A stretch of 64,000 nucleotides of DNA from Comamonas sp. Lineage in GTDB: Bacteria; Pseudomonadota; Gammaproteobacteria; Burkholderiales; Burkholderiaceae_C. Below, piece after piece: positions 54,698 to 64,000 of this stretch; the first letter of the stretch is position 1; each line of letters opens with the position of its first letter. The position numbers and the translations under genes are program-made. Below the pieces are notes generated by a model. That model worked only from the letters and a program-made list of their open reading frames with translations. It made no database searches and was not told where the DNA came from. The stretch lies in contig NZ_SPEY01000011.1 of the NCBI RefSeq assembly GCF_009360615.1, positions 1-64,000 on the forward strand. Reading direction: 5' to 3'.

Positions 54698-55370
54698 ACA
54701 ATGCAAGCCGCATGATTTCGTGCAAGAAACCGCCGCAAGCCGAAGTCTTTGCAAAGAAAGACATTGTTGTGCTTCGAAAATTCTAGCACAACGAAACCCC
54801 GTGAAACCCACGTGCACTGAACGGTCCCATACAGGTTTTCGACAATACGAAGGTCCAGGGGAACGCTGCCCAAGCTCCATCGAGGACGCAAACAGGCCAG
54901 CTGTCTGCACGCCCGCGCCACAGCGGGGCCCGCCAGCTCGCTACGCCATCTCGAAATGTCCCGGCCGCTGCAGCGCTACTCGCTCTTCTCTCCAGCAGCA
55001 AACCATCAGGCACAAGTCCGCAGCACGACGCCCGGTCCGGGCTGCGAGCGCTTCTTCAGCCTTGAGGCCTGCACGCCAGTGATGCGTTGCAGACTGCTTC
55101 CTGTTCGACGGCATGGGTGTTGGCAGGGATGCTTCAGACCCTGCATCGCACCGGTTTGGACATCGCAACTCGCACCATCGCAGCACTGACGAAATTGACC
55201 AGACTGCGAGTCGCAGCCATTTGGCCATGATGGCTCAGGGTCCTGGTTTCCGTACACCTCCCCCCCGGAAAATGTGCCCTCGCCGGCATGCATTTCATCG
55301 TCGCCGATGAGCGCCTTGCCCACGAGAATTGTCCAACCTGGGCACGGCGGAGCCTTGCTGGACTGCCCGC
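54698..55370. other. Non-coding gap beyond the tRNA
   Basis: About 670 bases with no supported protein gene. It contains the promoter region of the tRNA (minus strand) and nothing else that I can recognise. Confidence 0.5.
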
Positions 55371-56264
55371 CTATCGGTCGGAGGCAAACACCCGCAAACA
55401 CAGAAAGTCCACCAAGGCTCTGACTTTGGGTGAGGCCTGTCGGCCAGCCGGCCACAAAATGTGAAAGACCCCCTCTCGTTGCACCTGTTCGGACATGACG
55501 CGCACCAGCCTGCCGTCAGCCAGTGCCTGCCGAACGGCGAAGTCCGGCAGGCAGGCGATGCCGCAGCCTTGCAGAGCGAAGCACGCACGCGTCTCGATGT
55601 TGTTGCAGACCATGGACACCGGTAGTCTAGGGGACTCTCCATCCACCTCTGGAGGAAGCGGCCAGGCCTCCAGCTTGCCACTGTGGGGCCAACGAAAATG
55701 CAGGCAGCGATGGGACTGCAGATCCTGCACGCTGCACGGCGTGCCATAGGTGGCGAGGTATTCGGGGGACGCGACCAACACCATTTGGAAGTGACCCAGC
55801 GTGCGAGCCACCAGCCGGGAATCGGCAGGCACACCCGTGCGGACCACGGCATCGAAGCCCTCCTCCACCACATCAACCAGACGGTCCGAAAAATCGAGGT
55901 CCAACTGGATATCGGGGTACTCGCGCATGAAATCGGCCAGCACCGGCAATACGAGGGTGCTGACCAGCGGCAGGCTGACACGCAAGCGTCCTTTCGGGGC
56001 CGCTGAGGCCTGAGACAGCTCCGCCTGCGCGGCCTCGACCTCCGCGAGAATCCTCCTGCTGCGCTCTAGCAGCAGCAGGCCTTCGGCAGTAGGCGTGATG
56101 CTTCGGGTGCTGCGATGAAACAGCCGCACTCCCAGTCTCTCCTCGAAGCGCGCCACGCTCTTTCCCACAGCAGAAGCCGAGACACCCAGCAGGCGGCCGG
56201 CCGCGACAAAGCTACGCGTTTCTGCGACCTGAACAAACACCGTCATTGCATTGAGGCTATCCAT
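55371..56264 (-). CDS. LysR-family transcription regulator
   Basis: This is a 297-aa LysR regulator: HTH residues 1-60 (MTVFVQVAETRSFVAAGRLL, SASAVGKSVARFEERLGVRL) and inducer domain about 92-297. It is divergent, 139 bases apart, from the serine-hydrolase/MFS pair and most likely controls it. Its type (FNIHRSTR, DVVEEGFDAVVRTG) is the common DhaR/AaeR-like clade of efflux and aromatic-response regulators. Confidence 0.93.
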   Translation of the reverse strand: MDSLNAMTVFVQVAETRSFVAAGRLLGVSASAVGKSVARFEERLGVRLFHRSTRSITPTAEGLLLLERSRRILAEVEAAQAELSQASAAPKGRLRVSLPLVSTLVLPVLADFMREYPDIQLDLDFSDRLVDVVEEGFDAVVRTGVPADSRLVARTLGHFQMVLVASPEYLATYGTPCSVQDLQSHRCLHFRWPHSGKLEAWPLPPEVDGESPRLPVSMVCNNIETRACFALQGCGIACLPDFAVRQALADGRLVRVMSEQVQREGVFHILWPAGRQASPKVRALVDFLCLRVFASDR

Positions 56265-56403
56265 GCGTCGTTCGCCGAATTTCGGAGTGTGCCTCCTTTA
56301 TTGCGGACATATTTGTCTTTAAACACCGGAACTCTATCCTACTTTTTCTTGGATCGCATGCCACATAAGGTCTGGGTCTCTCAGCAAAGAGGACCACAAT
56401 CCC

Positions 56404-57600
56404 ATGACTTCTCCCCCTTCTTGCCCTCCGATGAAAGAGGTGCAGCCTTCCATTTACGGGCTTCAGGTGCATGTCGAGCCGGTCGTGCACCGTGCCCTGG
56501 CCGAGCAGCGCCTGGTTGGCGCCGTGGTGCTGGCCTATCGGCACGGTCAGGCGCTGTGCCGATACGCCGCAGGCTGGGCCGACCGCGAGGGCGGCACCGC
56601 CATGGCCGAAGACACATTGTTCCGGTGGGCTTCGGCCAGCAAGCCTGTGATCACCGCTGCCGTGCTGCGGCTGGTGGCACAAGGCCGCATCTGCCTGGAC
56701 CAGTCCGTCACGGCCTGGCTGCCGGCATTTCGACCCCGAATGCCCGATGGCTGCGAGGCCTGTGTCACGGTGCGCCAGTTGCTCAGCCATACCGCCGGTC
56801 TGGGCTACCGTTTTCTGGAACCCGACATGCACGGACCATATGCGCGGGCCGGTGTATCGGACGGCATGGATGCGAGCGGCATCAACCTGCAGGAAAATCT
56901 GCGCCGCATCGCCAGCGTGCCACTGCTATATGCGCCAGGCACTGGCTGGGGCTATTCCCTGGCGACGGATGTGCTCGGCGCGGTGGTGGAAGCAGCGAGC
57001 GGCATGGATCTGCCCCTGGCCATCGAGACGCTGGTGACGCGCGACCTGGGCATGGCCGATGCCGGCTTCGCCTGCCGGGATGCAGCGCGCATGGCGACCG
57101 CCTACGTCAATGGAGGTCCGCTGCCCCACCGCTTGCAGGAAGGCGAGGTCGTGGCGCCATTCGAAGGCACGGTGGGTATCACCTACAGCCCTTCACGCGC
57201 TTTTGATGAACACGCGTTTCCTTCCGGCGGTGCCGGCATGGTGGGCACGGCAGATGATTTGCTGCGCCTGCTGGAGGCGCTACGCACGGGTCGGGACGGC
57301 TGGATGCCGGACCATCTGATCGCCGAAATGGCGCGGGACCAGACTCAGGGGCAGGCGCTGGCAGCCGGCCCCGGCCTGGGCTTCGGCCTGGGCTTTTCCG
57401 TGCTGCGCGACCCGGCACTGGCCCAGTCGCCCGAGTCCATCGGCACCTGGCGCTGGGGCGGTGCCTACGGCCATGCCTGGTGGGTGGACCGCACTCTGGG
57501 TCTGACAGTGGTTGCCATGACCAACACCATGTACGAGGGGATGTCGGGTCAATTTGTGCCCGCATTGCGGGATGCAGTTTACCGGGGGCTGCAAGCATGA
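56404..57600 (+). CDS. Beta-lactamase-fold serine hydrolase/esterase (EstB-like)
   Basis: This is a 398-aa class-C beta-lactamase-fold protein without a signal peptide, so it is more probably a cytoplasmic esterase or transesterase than a resistance enzyme. The catalytic SxxK is SASK in FRWASASKPVITAAVLRL (about residue 78). The Tyr motif is YSL (GWGYSLATDVLG), and the C-terminal end has WGGAYGHAWWVD in place of KTG. Its stop overlaps the MFS start (ATGA), so the two are coupled. Confidence 0.88.
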   Translation: MTSPPSCPPMKEVQPSIYGLQVHVEPVVHRALAEQRLVGAVVLAYRHGQALCRYAAGWADREGGTAMAEDTLFRWASASKPVITAAVLRLVAQGRICLDQSVTAWLPAFRPRMPDGCEACVTVRQLLSHTAGLGYRFLEPDMHGPYARAGVSDGMDASGINLQENLRRIASVPLLYAPGTGWGYSLATDVLGAVVEAASGMDLPLAIETLVTRDLGMADAGFACRDAARMATAYVNGGPLPHRLQEGEVVAPFEGTVGITYSPSRAFDEHAFPSGGAGMVGTADDLLRLLEALRTGRDGWMPDHLIAEMARDQTQGQALAAGPGLGFGLGFSVLRDPALAQSPESIGTWRWGGAYGHAWWVDRTLGLTVVAMTNTMYEGMSGQFVPALRDAVYRGLQA

Positions 57601-58793
57601 CATCGTCTATCCCCCGACAAGGTCTGCCCTGGGCAAACTTGCTGGCCTTGTGCATGGCAGCGTTCATCACCATTCTCACCGAAGCCTTGCCCGCAGCGCT
57701 GCTACCGCAGATGGCCCTCGACCTGGGGGTCTCGCAAGCCTGGATCGGCCAGACCGTGACCACCTATGCTCTGGGTTCGCTGGCAGCCGCCATTCCCCTT
57801 GTGACATGGACAGGCAGCATGCGCCGCCGGCCGCTGCTGATGACCGCCGTGTCGATCTTTGCACTGGCCAACAGCGTGACCGCTTTCTCGGACCATTTCC
57901 CCATCATCTTGGCGGCACGCCTCGTGGCAGGGATGGCTGCCGGATTGCTGTGGGCGCTGCTGGCGGGCTATGCCGCCCGCTTGGTTGCGGCCCAGCACCG
58001 GGGACGTGCCATTACAGTGGCCATGGCTGGCACGCCGCTGGCATTGTCCCTGGGCATTCCCGCAGGAAGCTGGCTGGGACTGGCATGGGGCTGGCGCTGG
58101 TGCTTTGGCTTGACCAGCAGCCTGGCACTGCTGCTGTGGGCATGGATGTGGCTGCGGCTTCCCGACTTTCCGGGACAGGACCAGCGCCAACGCAGGTCCC
58201 TGGCCGCCGTGATTCGCACCCCCGGCGTGCGGACGGTATTGATGGTGGTGCTGTTCTACGTGCTTGCCCACAACATCCTCTACACCTACATCGCGCCTTT
58301 TTGGGCTGCCAGGGGAGTGCCTGTGCGCATTGACCTGGCGTTGCTGATCTTCGGTATTGCGGCCTTGCCGGGCATCGGGCTGACGGGACTGTTCGTGGAC
58401 CAGCATTTGCACCGCCTGTCGATGGCGAGCATTTTGCTTTTCTGTGGCGCTGTTCTTATGCTGGGGTCAGGCTGGGGAGGTTCGCCGCTCGCCCTGGCCG
58501 CAATGGCCGCCTGGGGATTCGCCTTCGGTGGCTCTGCCACGCTGTTCCAAGCCTCCCTTGCACAGGTCGCCGCCGAGCAGGTCGACATGGCCCAGTCCCT
58601 GTTGGTGACGACGTGGAATTGCGCCATCGCAGGCGGAGGAGTGGCAGGGGGACTGCTGATTGCCGCATGGGGGACTCAAGCCTTCCAGCCAACACTCCTG
58701 GTACTGCTTGGCTTTTCCATCGGCTGCCAGCGGCTGCTTTCGGACACCCGCTTCAAATGCGCTGAAGCGATGCTGGCTGATGACAGAACGTGA
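57597..58793 (+). CDS. MFS efflux transporter (DHA1/AraJ-like)
   Basis: This is a 398-aa, 12-TM major facilitator of the drug:H+ antiporter-1 or sugar-efflux group. Family segments are LALCMAAFITILTEALPAAL (TM1), AARLVAGMAAGLLWALLAGY (TM4) and the loop RGRAITVAMAGTPLALSLGI in TM5, motif-C like. It is translated in overlap with the hydrolase gene and is probably regulated by the divergent LysR. The substrate is unknown. Confidence 0.92.
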   Translation: MTSSIPRQGLPWANLLALCMAAFITILTEALPAALLPQMALDLGVSQAWIGQTVTTYALGSLAAAIPLVTWTGSMRRRPLLMTAVSIFALANSVTAFSDHFPIILAARLVAGMAAGLLWALLAGYAARLVAAQHRGRAITVAMAGTPLALSLGIPAGSWLGLAWGWRWCFGLTSSLALLLWAWMWLRLPDFPGQDQRQRRSLAAVIRTPGVRTVLMVVLFYVLAHNILYTYIAPFWAARGVPVRIDLALLIFGIAALPGIGLTGLFVDQHLHRLSMASILLFCGAVLMLGSGWGGSPLALAAMAAWGFAFGGSATLFQASLAQVAAEQVDMAQSLLVTTWNCAIAGGGVAGGLLIAAWGTQAFQPTLLVLLGFSIGCQRLLSDTRFKCAEAMLADDRT

Positions 58794-59164
58794 GTCTGCT
58801 GCGGGCCCGGTCTGTTGACTCGCTGCGATGACCGACTCCGGCATCCCATTGGCAATCGCTGCCAAGCAATCCCGCGGCCTGTCTGAGAGCCTCGTTGCAC
58901 GGCGATCAGCACGGGAACCAGGCCGGGCATGTACAAGATCCTGTCGACCAGCCATCAGGCGATCACGATAAGCGCCAGTGTCTGCCGACATGTCAGTCTC
59001 GACGGCCGCAGCGCGCTTCAAACAATCCTCTTCCAACGACCCCGGCAGAATTGCCGACGTCGAGGCCGGAGCCCCAGGGGGCCCGGCATTCTCCCCGGGA
59101 GCTTGCCTTGCCCTTTCTCATCGCGCCTATGATGACCCCTGCTATGTCTGTACGGGAGATCGCC
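58794..59164. other. Gap upstream of the VOC gene
   Basis: About 370 bases with no supported gene. A further in-frame extension of the VOC gene is open here but lacks a ribosome site and domain features. Confidence 0.5.
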
Positions 59165-59581
59165 ATGAGCACTTTCCACATTCAACGCATCGATCACATC
59201 GTGTTGCGCGTCAGCGACCTGGAGCGAAGCATCCGCTTCTACCGGGACGTGCTCGGCTGCGAACTTGCAAAGCGTCGTGAAGATCTGGGCATGGTTCACC
59301 TTCGAGCCGGGGCCTCCATGATTGATCTGGTGGATGTCCAAGGCCCTCTTGGGCGCAAAGGCGGCCCTGCTGCCTCGGAAGAGCGCAGGAACGTGGATCT
59401 TTTCTGCCTGCGCATCGAACCCTTTGATGAAACAGCCATCCTCGCCCATTTGCACGGCCATGGCCTCAAGGCCGGCAAAGCCGAACGACGCTATGGAGCG
59501 GATGGCACCGGCCCCTCCATCTATTGCGACGATCCGGACGGCAATCAGCTGGAGCTGAAAGGACCTGCAGACACGCATTGA
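59165..59581 (+). CDS. VOC (glyoxalase/bleomycin-resistance) superfamily protein
   Basis: This is a 138-aa protein of the vicinal-oxygen-chelate fold. IDHIVLRVSDLERSIRFYRD, LGCELAKRRED and the C-terminal SIYCDDPDGNQLELKG with metal-ligand Glu are the family marks; His in IDHIV is the first ligand. GGGAG precedes ATG 59165. It may be a lyase, dioxygenase or drug-binding protein; this cannot be decided. Confidence 0.9.
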   Translation: MSTFHIQRIDHIVLRVSDLERSIRFYRDVLGCELAKRREDLGMVHLRAGASMIDLVDVQGPLGRKGGPAASEERRNVDLFCLRIEPFDETAILAHLHGHGLKAGKAERRYGADGTGPSIYCDDPDGNQLELKGPADTH

Positions 59582-59872
59582 TCATTCGGAGCGGAGAGGT
59601 CCTACCATTTTGCGATGGCAGCCAGCTCCACCCTGAGCCACAAAAACCCAGCCCGCTCCGAAGCGAGCCACCGCATTGCCATGGGAAGCACTATCCTGTG
59701 ATGCTGGCAGAAGCGGTCGAAGTCAAGGGCCTATTGGTACAGATGGTCTGCGCCACGGATGCAGGCTGTACAGAACGGAGATACCGGGGATACCCTCAGA
59801 CCGCCTTCACGTAGGTCATCCACACAGTCAAGCAGAGTTGATGAGATCGATTCGCTTCATCGAAGCAACAAC

Positions 59873-61414
59873 ATGAATGTATTTCGCAGGTCTGCATTTT
59901 TCGGTCACTCCAACTCCATCTTTGGTGCCCCATATGCAATGCCGCTGGTCGCAGGGATTGTTGCGCTATCGATGACGGCGATCTGTACCTTCATCCTCTA
60001 TCAGAGCCGCCTGGATGCAATGGAACATGCGGTGGACACATCGCGAGATGTTGCCCTGCTCGCCGAACATGATCTGGTTCGGAACTTCGAGCTCTACGCG
60101 CTGTCGCTGCAAGCCGTGGTCGAGGGACTCGGCGATCCTGAATTGATGGCCGCGTCGCCACGCGTGCGCAAAGCAGCCTTGTTCGACAAGGCTGCAAGCG
60201 CGACGTATCTGGGTTCGATCCTGGTACTCGATGCGCACGGAAAAATCACCCTCACTGCCGGCGCAGAGAATCCGGTGGACGATAGCTATTCTGATCGTGA
60301 TTTTTTCAAAGCCCACCAGGAAAGCGCCAACCTGGGTCTCTATGTCGGCGATCCCTATGTATCGCCACGGCATGGCGATTCCATGAGCATTCCTCTCAGC
60401 CGACGGATTTCCGGGGCCGACGGCTCATTCGCCGGCATCGTGCTGATTGACATCCAGCTGGAGTACTTCCAGAAATTATTTTCTGAACTGTCGCTGGGCA
60501 CAGATGGATCGCTGGCACTGATCAGGAAGGACGGAACCATGGTGATGCGGCAGCCCTATGATGCCCAAGTCATAGGACGCAATATCCGCAGCGCCAGCAC
60601 CTTCAAGCAGTTCATGACAGCGCCAGAAGGCAGCTTTTCGGACACCTCGTATATCGACGGTACGAGACGGCTCTATTTCTTCAAGAGTCTTCCGAACCTG
60701 CCTTTCATCATCATGGTGGCCAAGGCGCATTCCGATATTTATGCGGTCTGGCGACAAAGAACATTGCTCATTGCCTCTGTCATGGGGGCACTCACATTGG
60801 CATTCATTGGTCTGTCCTGCGCTTTTGGAGTGCAACTCAAGCGCAAAATGCGCGCAGAGTCGGAGCTGGCAATGTTGGCGCGCACCGACGGGCTGACCGG
60901 CTTGAGCAACCGACGCAAGCTCGACGAAATCCTTGACCAGGAATGGCGAAGAGCCAGGCGTCATCAGCGCGCCCTGTCGTTCTTATTCGTGGATATTGAT
61001 TGTTTCAAGGCCTACAACGACAGCTACGGACACCAAGCTGGCGACACCGTTTTGGCGACAGTGGCGAAATGCATCGGCAACCACATTCGCCGCCCGGGAG
61101 ATAGTGCGGCTCGCTATGGAGGCGAAGAGTTCCTCGTCGTTTTACCCGACACCCCCTTGGATGGAGCGCAGCTCATTGCGGAGACTATTCGTGATGCAGT
61201 GTGCAGGCTGGCCATTGAGCACAGAGAAAGCGCTTTCGGCCACATCACGGTCAGTATCGGATGCGCAACGTGGGAACCTCAGCAGGCGGATGCGGATATG
61301 GCAACGGTGATCCGTGCTGCCGACGAAGCGCTCTACAACGCCAAGATGACTGGCCGCAACAAGGTAGTCCTGTCGGCGCGACACCGTTGCGGTGACCGGC
61401 AGGCCCACGGCTGA
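59873..61414 (+). CDS. Membrane diguanylate cyclase (dCache-GGDEF)
   Basis: This is a 513-aa c-di-GMP-synthesising protein. TM1 (about 24-45), a periplasmic double-Cache sensor domain of about 250 residues (with VSPRHGDSMSIPLSRRI) and TM2 (about 300-320) are followed by the GGDEF domain, opening LARTDGLTGLSNRRKLDEIL. The active site is RYGGEEFLVVLP, and the inhibitory I-site RPGD lies at the usual distance before it, so product feedback is expected. The start at 59873 removes a non-conserved upstream stretch. Confidence 0.94.
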   Translation: MNVFRRSAFFGHSNSIFGAPYAMPLVAGIVALSMTAICTFILYQSRLDAMEHAVDTSRDVALLAEHDLVRNFELYALSLQAVVEGLGDPELMAASPRVRKAALFDKAASATYLGSILVLDAHGKITLTAGAENPVDDSYSDRDFFKAHQESANLGLYVGDPYVSPRHGDSMSIPLSRRISGADGSFAGIVLIDIQLEYFQKLFSELSLGTDGSLALIRKDGTMVMRQPYDAQVIGRNIRSASTFKQFMTAPEGSFSDTSYIDGTRRLYFFKSLPNLPFIIMVAKAHSDIYAVWRQRTLLIASVMGALTLAFIGLSCAFGVQLKRKMRAESELAMLARTDGLTGLSNRRKLDEILDQEWRRARRHQRALSFLFVDIDCFKAYNDSYGHQAGDTVLATVAKCIGNHIRRPGDSAARYGGEEFLVVLPDTPLDGAQLIAETIRDAVCRLAIEHRESAFGHITVSIGCATWEPQQADADMATVIRAADEALYNAKMTGRNKVVLSARHRCGDRQAHG

Positions 61415-61700
61415 CCAGGACGGCTGTATCCGGCCAGCGCCGCAAGCACCAGCGCAACAGTTTCCAGCGCCAAATTCAGTGTGCTTGCGAGCTCAGGGGT
61501 TCTGTGCCACCGTCGCGGCGGGCCGCATTTGCAGCGCCATCCGCTCGCCGCCCTCGCTGGGCCCGGGCGCGAATCCGCAATCCGGGCACCTTGCTCTGCC
61601 TGTGCTGTGCACGCCGACAGTCGTTGCACTCAAAAGTCGAACGACTGCTCGGGAGCCGCATGTCTGGTGCAGACCGGCAAAGCATCTGCAGCGCTATGGC

Positions 61701-62972
61701 TCAAGGCACAAATCGCTTCAGGACCAGGGACGCATTCACACCGCCGAATCCAAATCCATTGAGCATGGCGTGCTCAATTGCATGGGCTCGCGCATTGCCG
61801 GCGATCAGGTCCAGACCGCCTGCCATGGGATCCGGGTGCTCCAGATTCAACACGGGTGGTGCAATCTGGTCACGCAAAGCCAGTACGGTGAAGATCGCGG
61901 CGGCTCCACCGGCTGCTCCCAGCATGTGACCCAAAGCGGATTTGGTAGCCGTGATGGAAGGGCCCGCGTCTGCGCCAAACACCCGGCGAATGGCCGCCAG
62001 CTCGCCCCGGTCACCGACGGGTGTGGAGGTCGCATGGGCGTTCAGATGTTGAATGTCGCCGGCCAGCAACCGCGCCTGACGCAGAGCGGCGCGCATGGAG
62101 CGCACAGCACCAGCACCGTCTTCGGGCCCGGAAGTGACATGGTGGGCATCGGCGGACGTTCCATAGCCCACGACCTCCGCCAGCGGCTTCGCACCGCGCC
62201 CCAGGGCATGATCCAGTGCCTCCAGCACCAGCAACCCCGCACCTTCGGCCATGACAAAGCCGTCCCGAGCCTGGTCGAAAGGACGGGAAGCCTTCGCCGG
62301 CTCCTCGCCGCAGAAGGTCGTCACTGCTTTTGCCGCCGCAAAGCTGCCGAGCGCAACACGGTCAATCGTGGCTTCGCTGCCACCGCAGAGCGCCATGTCC
62401 GCTTCGTCATTGCGAATCAGCCGCGCCGCATCGCCTATGGCTTGAATACTGGCTGCACAGGCCGTCACGGGAGCGCCCAACGGCCCCTTGAGCTGATGCC
62501 TGATCGACACCTGCCCAGCCGCCAGATTGGCCAGGAAAGCAGGCACCGTGAAGGGAGACAGGCGCTGGGGGCCCTTCCCGTCCGTGGTTCGCACGGCTTC
62601 TGCGATGGTGCTGAATCCGCCCACGCCGGAGCCGATGACGGTCGCAGCACGCTCCTGCTGTTCGGCAGTCGGGCAAGCCCACCGGGCGTGGGCCAAGGCC
62701 TGATCGGCAGCGCCCAAAGCAAACGCAATGAAGCGGTCCATGCGGCGCAGCTCTTTCGCTGCAATGACGGCTTCAGCGCTCCAGCCGGCTTCCGGATCCT
62801 CCAGGAGGCCAGGCACGCGTCCCGCGACACAGACGCCTGTTCCCTCGGCGGTGCCAGCGCTCAGGGTGCGTACCCCGGACTGACCGGCCAGCAGCCGTTG
62901 CCAGGCCAGCTCCACATTGCACCCTAGAGGCGATACCAGTCCCAAGCCGGTGATGACGACCCGACGATCCAT
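61701..62972 (-). CDS. Beta-ketoacyl-ACP synthase II-like (FabF/KAS)
   Basis: This is a 423-aa condensing enzyme. The active Cys is in VTACAASIQAIGDA, with His in NAHATSTPVGD and His in KSALGHMLGAAGG, the Cys-His-His triad of KAS I/II; NGFGFGGVNASLVL closes the fold. It stands alone, without acpP, fabD or fabG neighbours, and is divergent from a TetR regulator. It is therefore likely a specialised ketosynthase (lipid remodelling or secondary metabolism) and not the housekeeping FabF. Confidence 0.92.
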   Translation of the reverse strand: MDRRVVITGLGLVSPLGCNVELAWQRLLAGQSGVRTLSAGTAEGTGVCVAGRVPGLLEDPEAGWSAEAVIAAKELRRMDRFIAFALGAADQALAHARWACPTAEQQERAATVIGSGVGGFSTIAEAVRTTDGKGPQRLSPFTVPAFLANLAAGQVSIRHQLKGPLGAPVTACAASIQAIGDAARLIRNDEADMALCGGSEATIDRVALGSFAAAKAVTTFCGEEPAKASRPFDQARDGFVMAEGAGLLVLEALDHALGRGAKPLAEVVGYGTSADAHHVTSGPEDGAGAVRSMRAALRQARLLAGDIQHLNAHATSTPVGDRGELAAIRRVFGADAGPSITATKSALGHMLGAAGGAAAIFTVLALRDQIAPPVLNLEHPDPMAGGLDLIAGNARAHAIEHAMLNGFGFGGVNASLVLKRFVP

Positions 62973-63033
62973 GCTGCACCTTTCGCTGGTCCGTCTCAGT
63001 CTCTGTCAGGAACCGAGCCGAACGTTATTGATG

Positions 63034-63074
63034 ATGATCGCAATCATAAATGAGTTTTGATGACGAGTATCATC
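63034..63074. promoter_or_regulatory. Two palindromic operator candidates between the KAS and tetR genes
   Basis: ATGATCGCAATCAT (63034-63047) and GATGACGAGTATCATC (63059-63074) are short dyads with 5-base arms of related sequence (ATGAT/ATCAT and GATGA/TCATC). They lie in the 108 bases between the two divergent starts, the second ending 6 bases before the tetR ATG. This is a typical TetR-family autorepression layout. Confidence 0.55.
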
Positions 63075-63080
63075 TAACGC

Positions 63081-63659
63081 ATGAAAGTGAGCAAAGCACA
63101 GGCTGCCGAGAACCGCGAAGCAATCGTGGATGCCGCTGCACGCCTCTATCGAGAAAAGGGCCTGGATGGCGTGGGCGTGGCGGAGATCACTCGCGATGCA
63201 GGATTGACCCATGGCGGCCTGTACCGGCACTTCGAGTCCAAGGATGCCCTCGCGCGCGAGGCATGCCTGCGCGCCTTCGATTGGACAATCACTCCACTGG
63301 ACGGATTGGAACCTCCAGAGCCATGCACCACTGCACACCGCCTCCGTGCACTGGTGCACGGCTATCTTTCAGAGAGCCACCGCGATCACCCTGGAGAGGG
63401 CTGCCCTGCGGCAGCAATGGCCAACGATGCCGCAAGAGCAGGACCCGAAATGTCAGAGGTTTTCGCGCAGGGTGTGGAGCGCAACATTCAACGCTTCATG
63501 AGCGTGCTGGCAGGTGATGACGAGACCAGGCGCACCCAGACTTTGGTCACCCTCAGCAGCATGGTGGGGGCATTGGTTCTCGCTCGTGCCACGGCGGCGG
63601 GAAACGCGGCGCTTTCCGAAGAGATACTGACCACCGTGCGAGAGCAATTGGCACCCTAG
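63081..63659 (+). CDS. TetR/AcrR-family transcription regulator
   Basis: This is a 192-aa regulator with an N-terminal HTH (NREAIVDAAARLYREKGLDG, VAEITRDAGLTHGGLYRHFE, SKDALAREA) and a helical ligand domain (with GCPAAAMANDAARAG). The type is that of TetR proteins controlling lipid or efflux genes. It is divergent from the KAS-II-like gene and probably represses it and itself. Confidence 0.93.
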   Translation: MKVSKAQAAENREAIVDAAARLYREKGLDGVGVAEITRDAGLTHGGLYRHFESKDALAREACLRAFDWTITPLDGLEPPEPCTTAHRLRALVHGYLSESHRDHPGEGCPAAAMANDAARAGPEMSEVFAQGVERNIQRFMSVLAGDDETRRTQTLVTLSSMVGALVLARATAAGNAALSEEILTTVREQLAP

Positions 63660-64000
63660 TCGCCTGTTGGGGGCACTCTTTCCTGTCCTGCACGCGCATG
63701 GCCGGAGGTGTCTGGCTGCGGAAGCAGACATCGGACGGCGTCCCCTTCAGGGGTTGAAACCTCCGGCTCAGATGGCATGACAGCTGAGGGGCTCCCCGCA
63801 CCGACCACAGAGACCTGCGCCCCTAGCCAATGACCGCTACAGCGACCTGCATGGCACGCCGTCGGTAACCGCATGCAGCAGGGAGCAGGATCGCGTTTGA
63901 AACTCTGGCGATCGGCAACGGGAATGCCAAGGACGGCTTGGCCCGCCTATCTCATGCCGCAGAACGCACCATCAGGCCTTCTCCAAAGCACAGCGACGCG
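63660..64000. other. Right edge of window, no gene recognised
   Basis: About 340 bases with no supported gene, RNA or repeat. Confidence 0.45.

Noticed and set aside
56404..57600. A beta-lactamase resistance gene
   Set aside because: The fold and SxxK are present, but there is no signal peptide and no KTG; it is better described as an EstB-like esterase.
1..64000. CRISPR arrays, intact insertion sequences, rRNA, riboswitches
   Set aside because: I looked for spaced short direct repeats, transposase motifs, rRNA sequence and known riboswitch leaders (especially before the purine-type transport and ubiX genes) and saw none that I could support.

Overview
The window is high-GC bacterial DNA from a Burkholderiales betaproteobacterium, most likely Comamonas (C. 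testosteroni-like). This is judged from protein flavour, the mix of LysR, MCP, GGDEF and EAL genes, and the long non-coding gaps between operons. It is a chromosomal segment of ordinary genes mixed with accessory blocks, several of them decaying.

Left part (1-10.9 kb). The 3' end of guaA with a terminator is followed by about 1 kb of non-coding DNA. Then comes a compact same-strand cluster: cysC (APS kinase, makes PAPS), a TpsB-type outer-membrane transporter, a 1692-residue TpsA exoprotein (ESPR, TPS domain, GLUG and YDG/MBG repeats) and a PAPS-dependent sulfotransferase. This gene set suggests that a two-partner-secreted surface protein is sulfated, with the sulfate donor made in the same operon. 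It is the best candidate here for an undescribed system. A 310-bp non-coding repeat occurs both before and after the cluster.

10.9-18.5 kb is a light and signalling block: FAS1 lipoprotein, cryptochrome/photolyase, EAL phosphodiesterase, chemoreceptor and a B12-binding MerR (LitR/CarH-like) regulator. A palindrome TTTGTC-N3-GACAAA lies upstream of the photolyase gene, upstream of the regulator gene and inside the regulator gene, which points to a small photoregulon.

19.3-22.5 kb holds an HprSR/CusSR-like two-component system divergent from a periplasmic GlcG/HbpS-like protein and a periplasmic 5-hydroxyisourate hydrolase. An HprR-box-like palindrome lies between them. 22.5-29.1 kb is gene-poor: a small membrane methyltransferase gene behind a MerR-type promoter (probably leaderless), several tiny proteins, a broken SDR gene, a Gly/His-rich lipoprotein, a LysR regulator and a DUF2390-like gene.

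29.2-45.7 kb is a 14-gene same-strand catabolic operon: UbiX, three-subunit molybdenum hydroxylase, COG0523 GTPase, two amidohydrolase-2 paralogues (one lacking the HxH metal motif), UbiD, NCS2 permease, a four-gene BMP-type ABC importer and an 8-oxoguanine-deaminase-like enzyme. It looks built to import and degrade a purine-like or other N-heterocyclic compound; the substrate is not assigned.

45.7-54.7 kb resembles a decayed genomic island: AT-richer DNA, a minus-strand row of small membrane proteins (some broken), a GNAT acetyltransferase, stress genes (UspA, Hsp20) and a wrecked tyrosine integrase against tRNA-Gly(CCC). A tRNA 3'-end-like sequence at about 45.94 kb could be the other end. 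55.4-63.7 kb carries LysR/serine hydrolase/MFS, a VOC protein, a diguanylate cyclase, and a KAS-II-like ketosynthase divergent from a TetR regulator with palindromic operator candidates.
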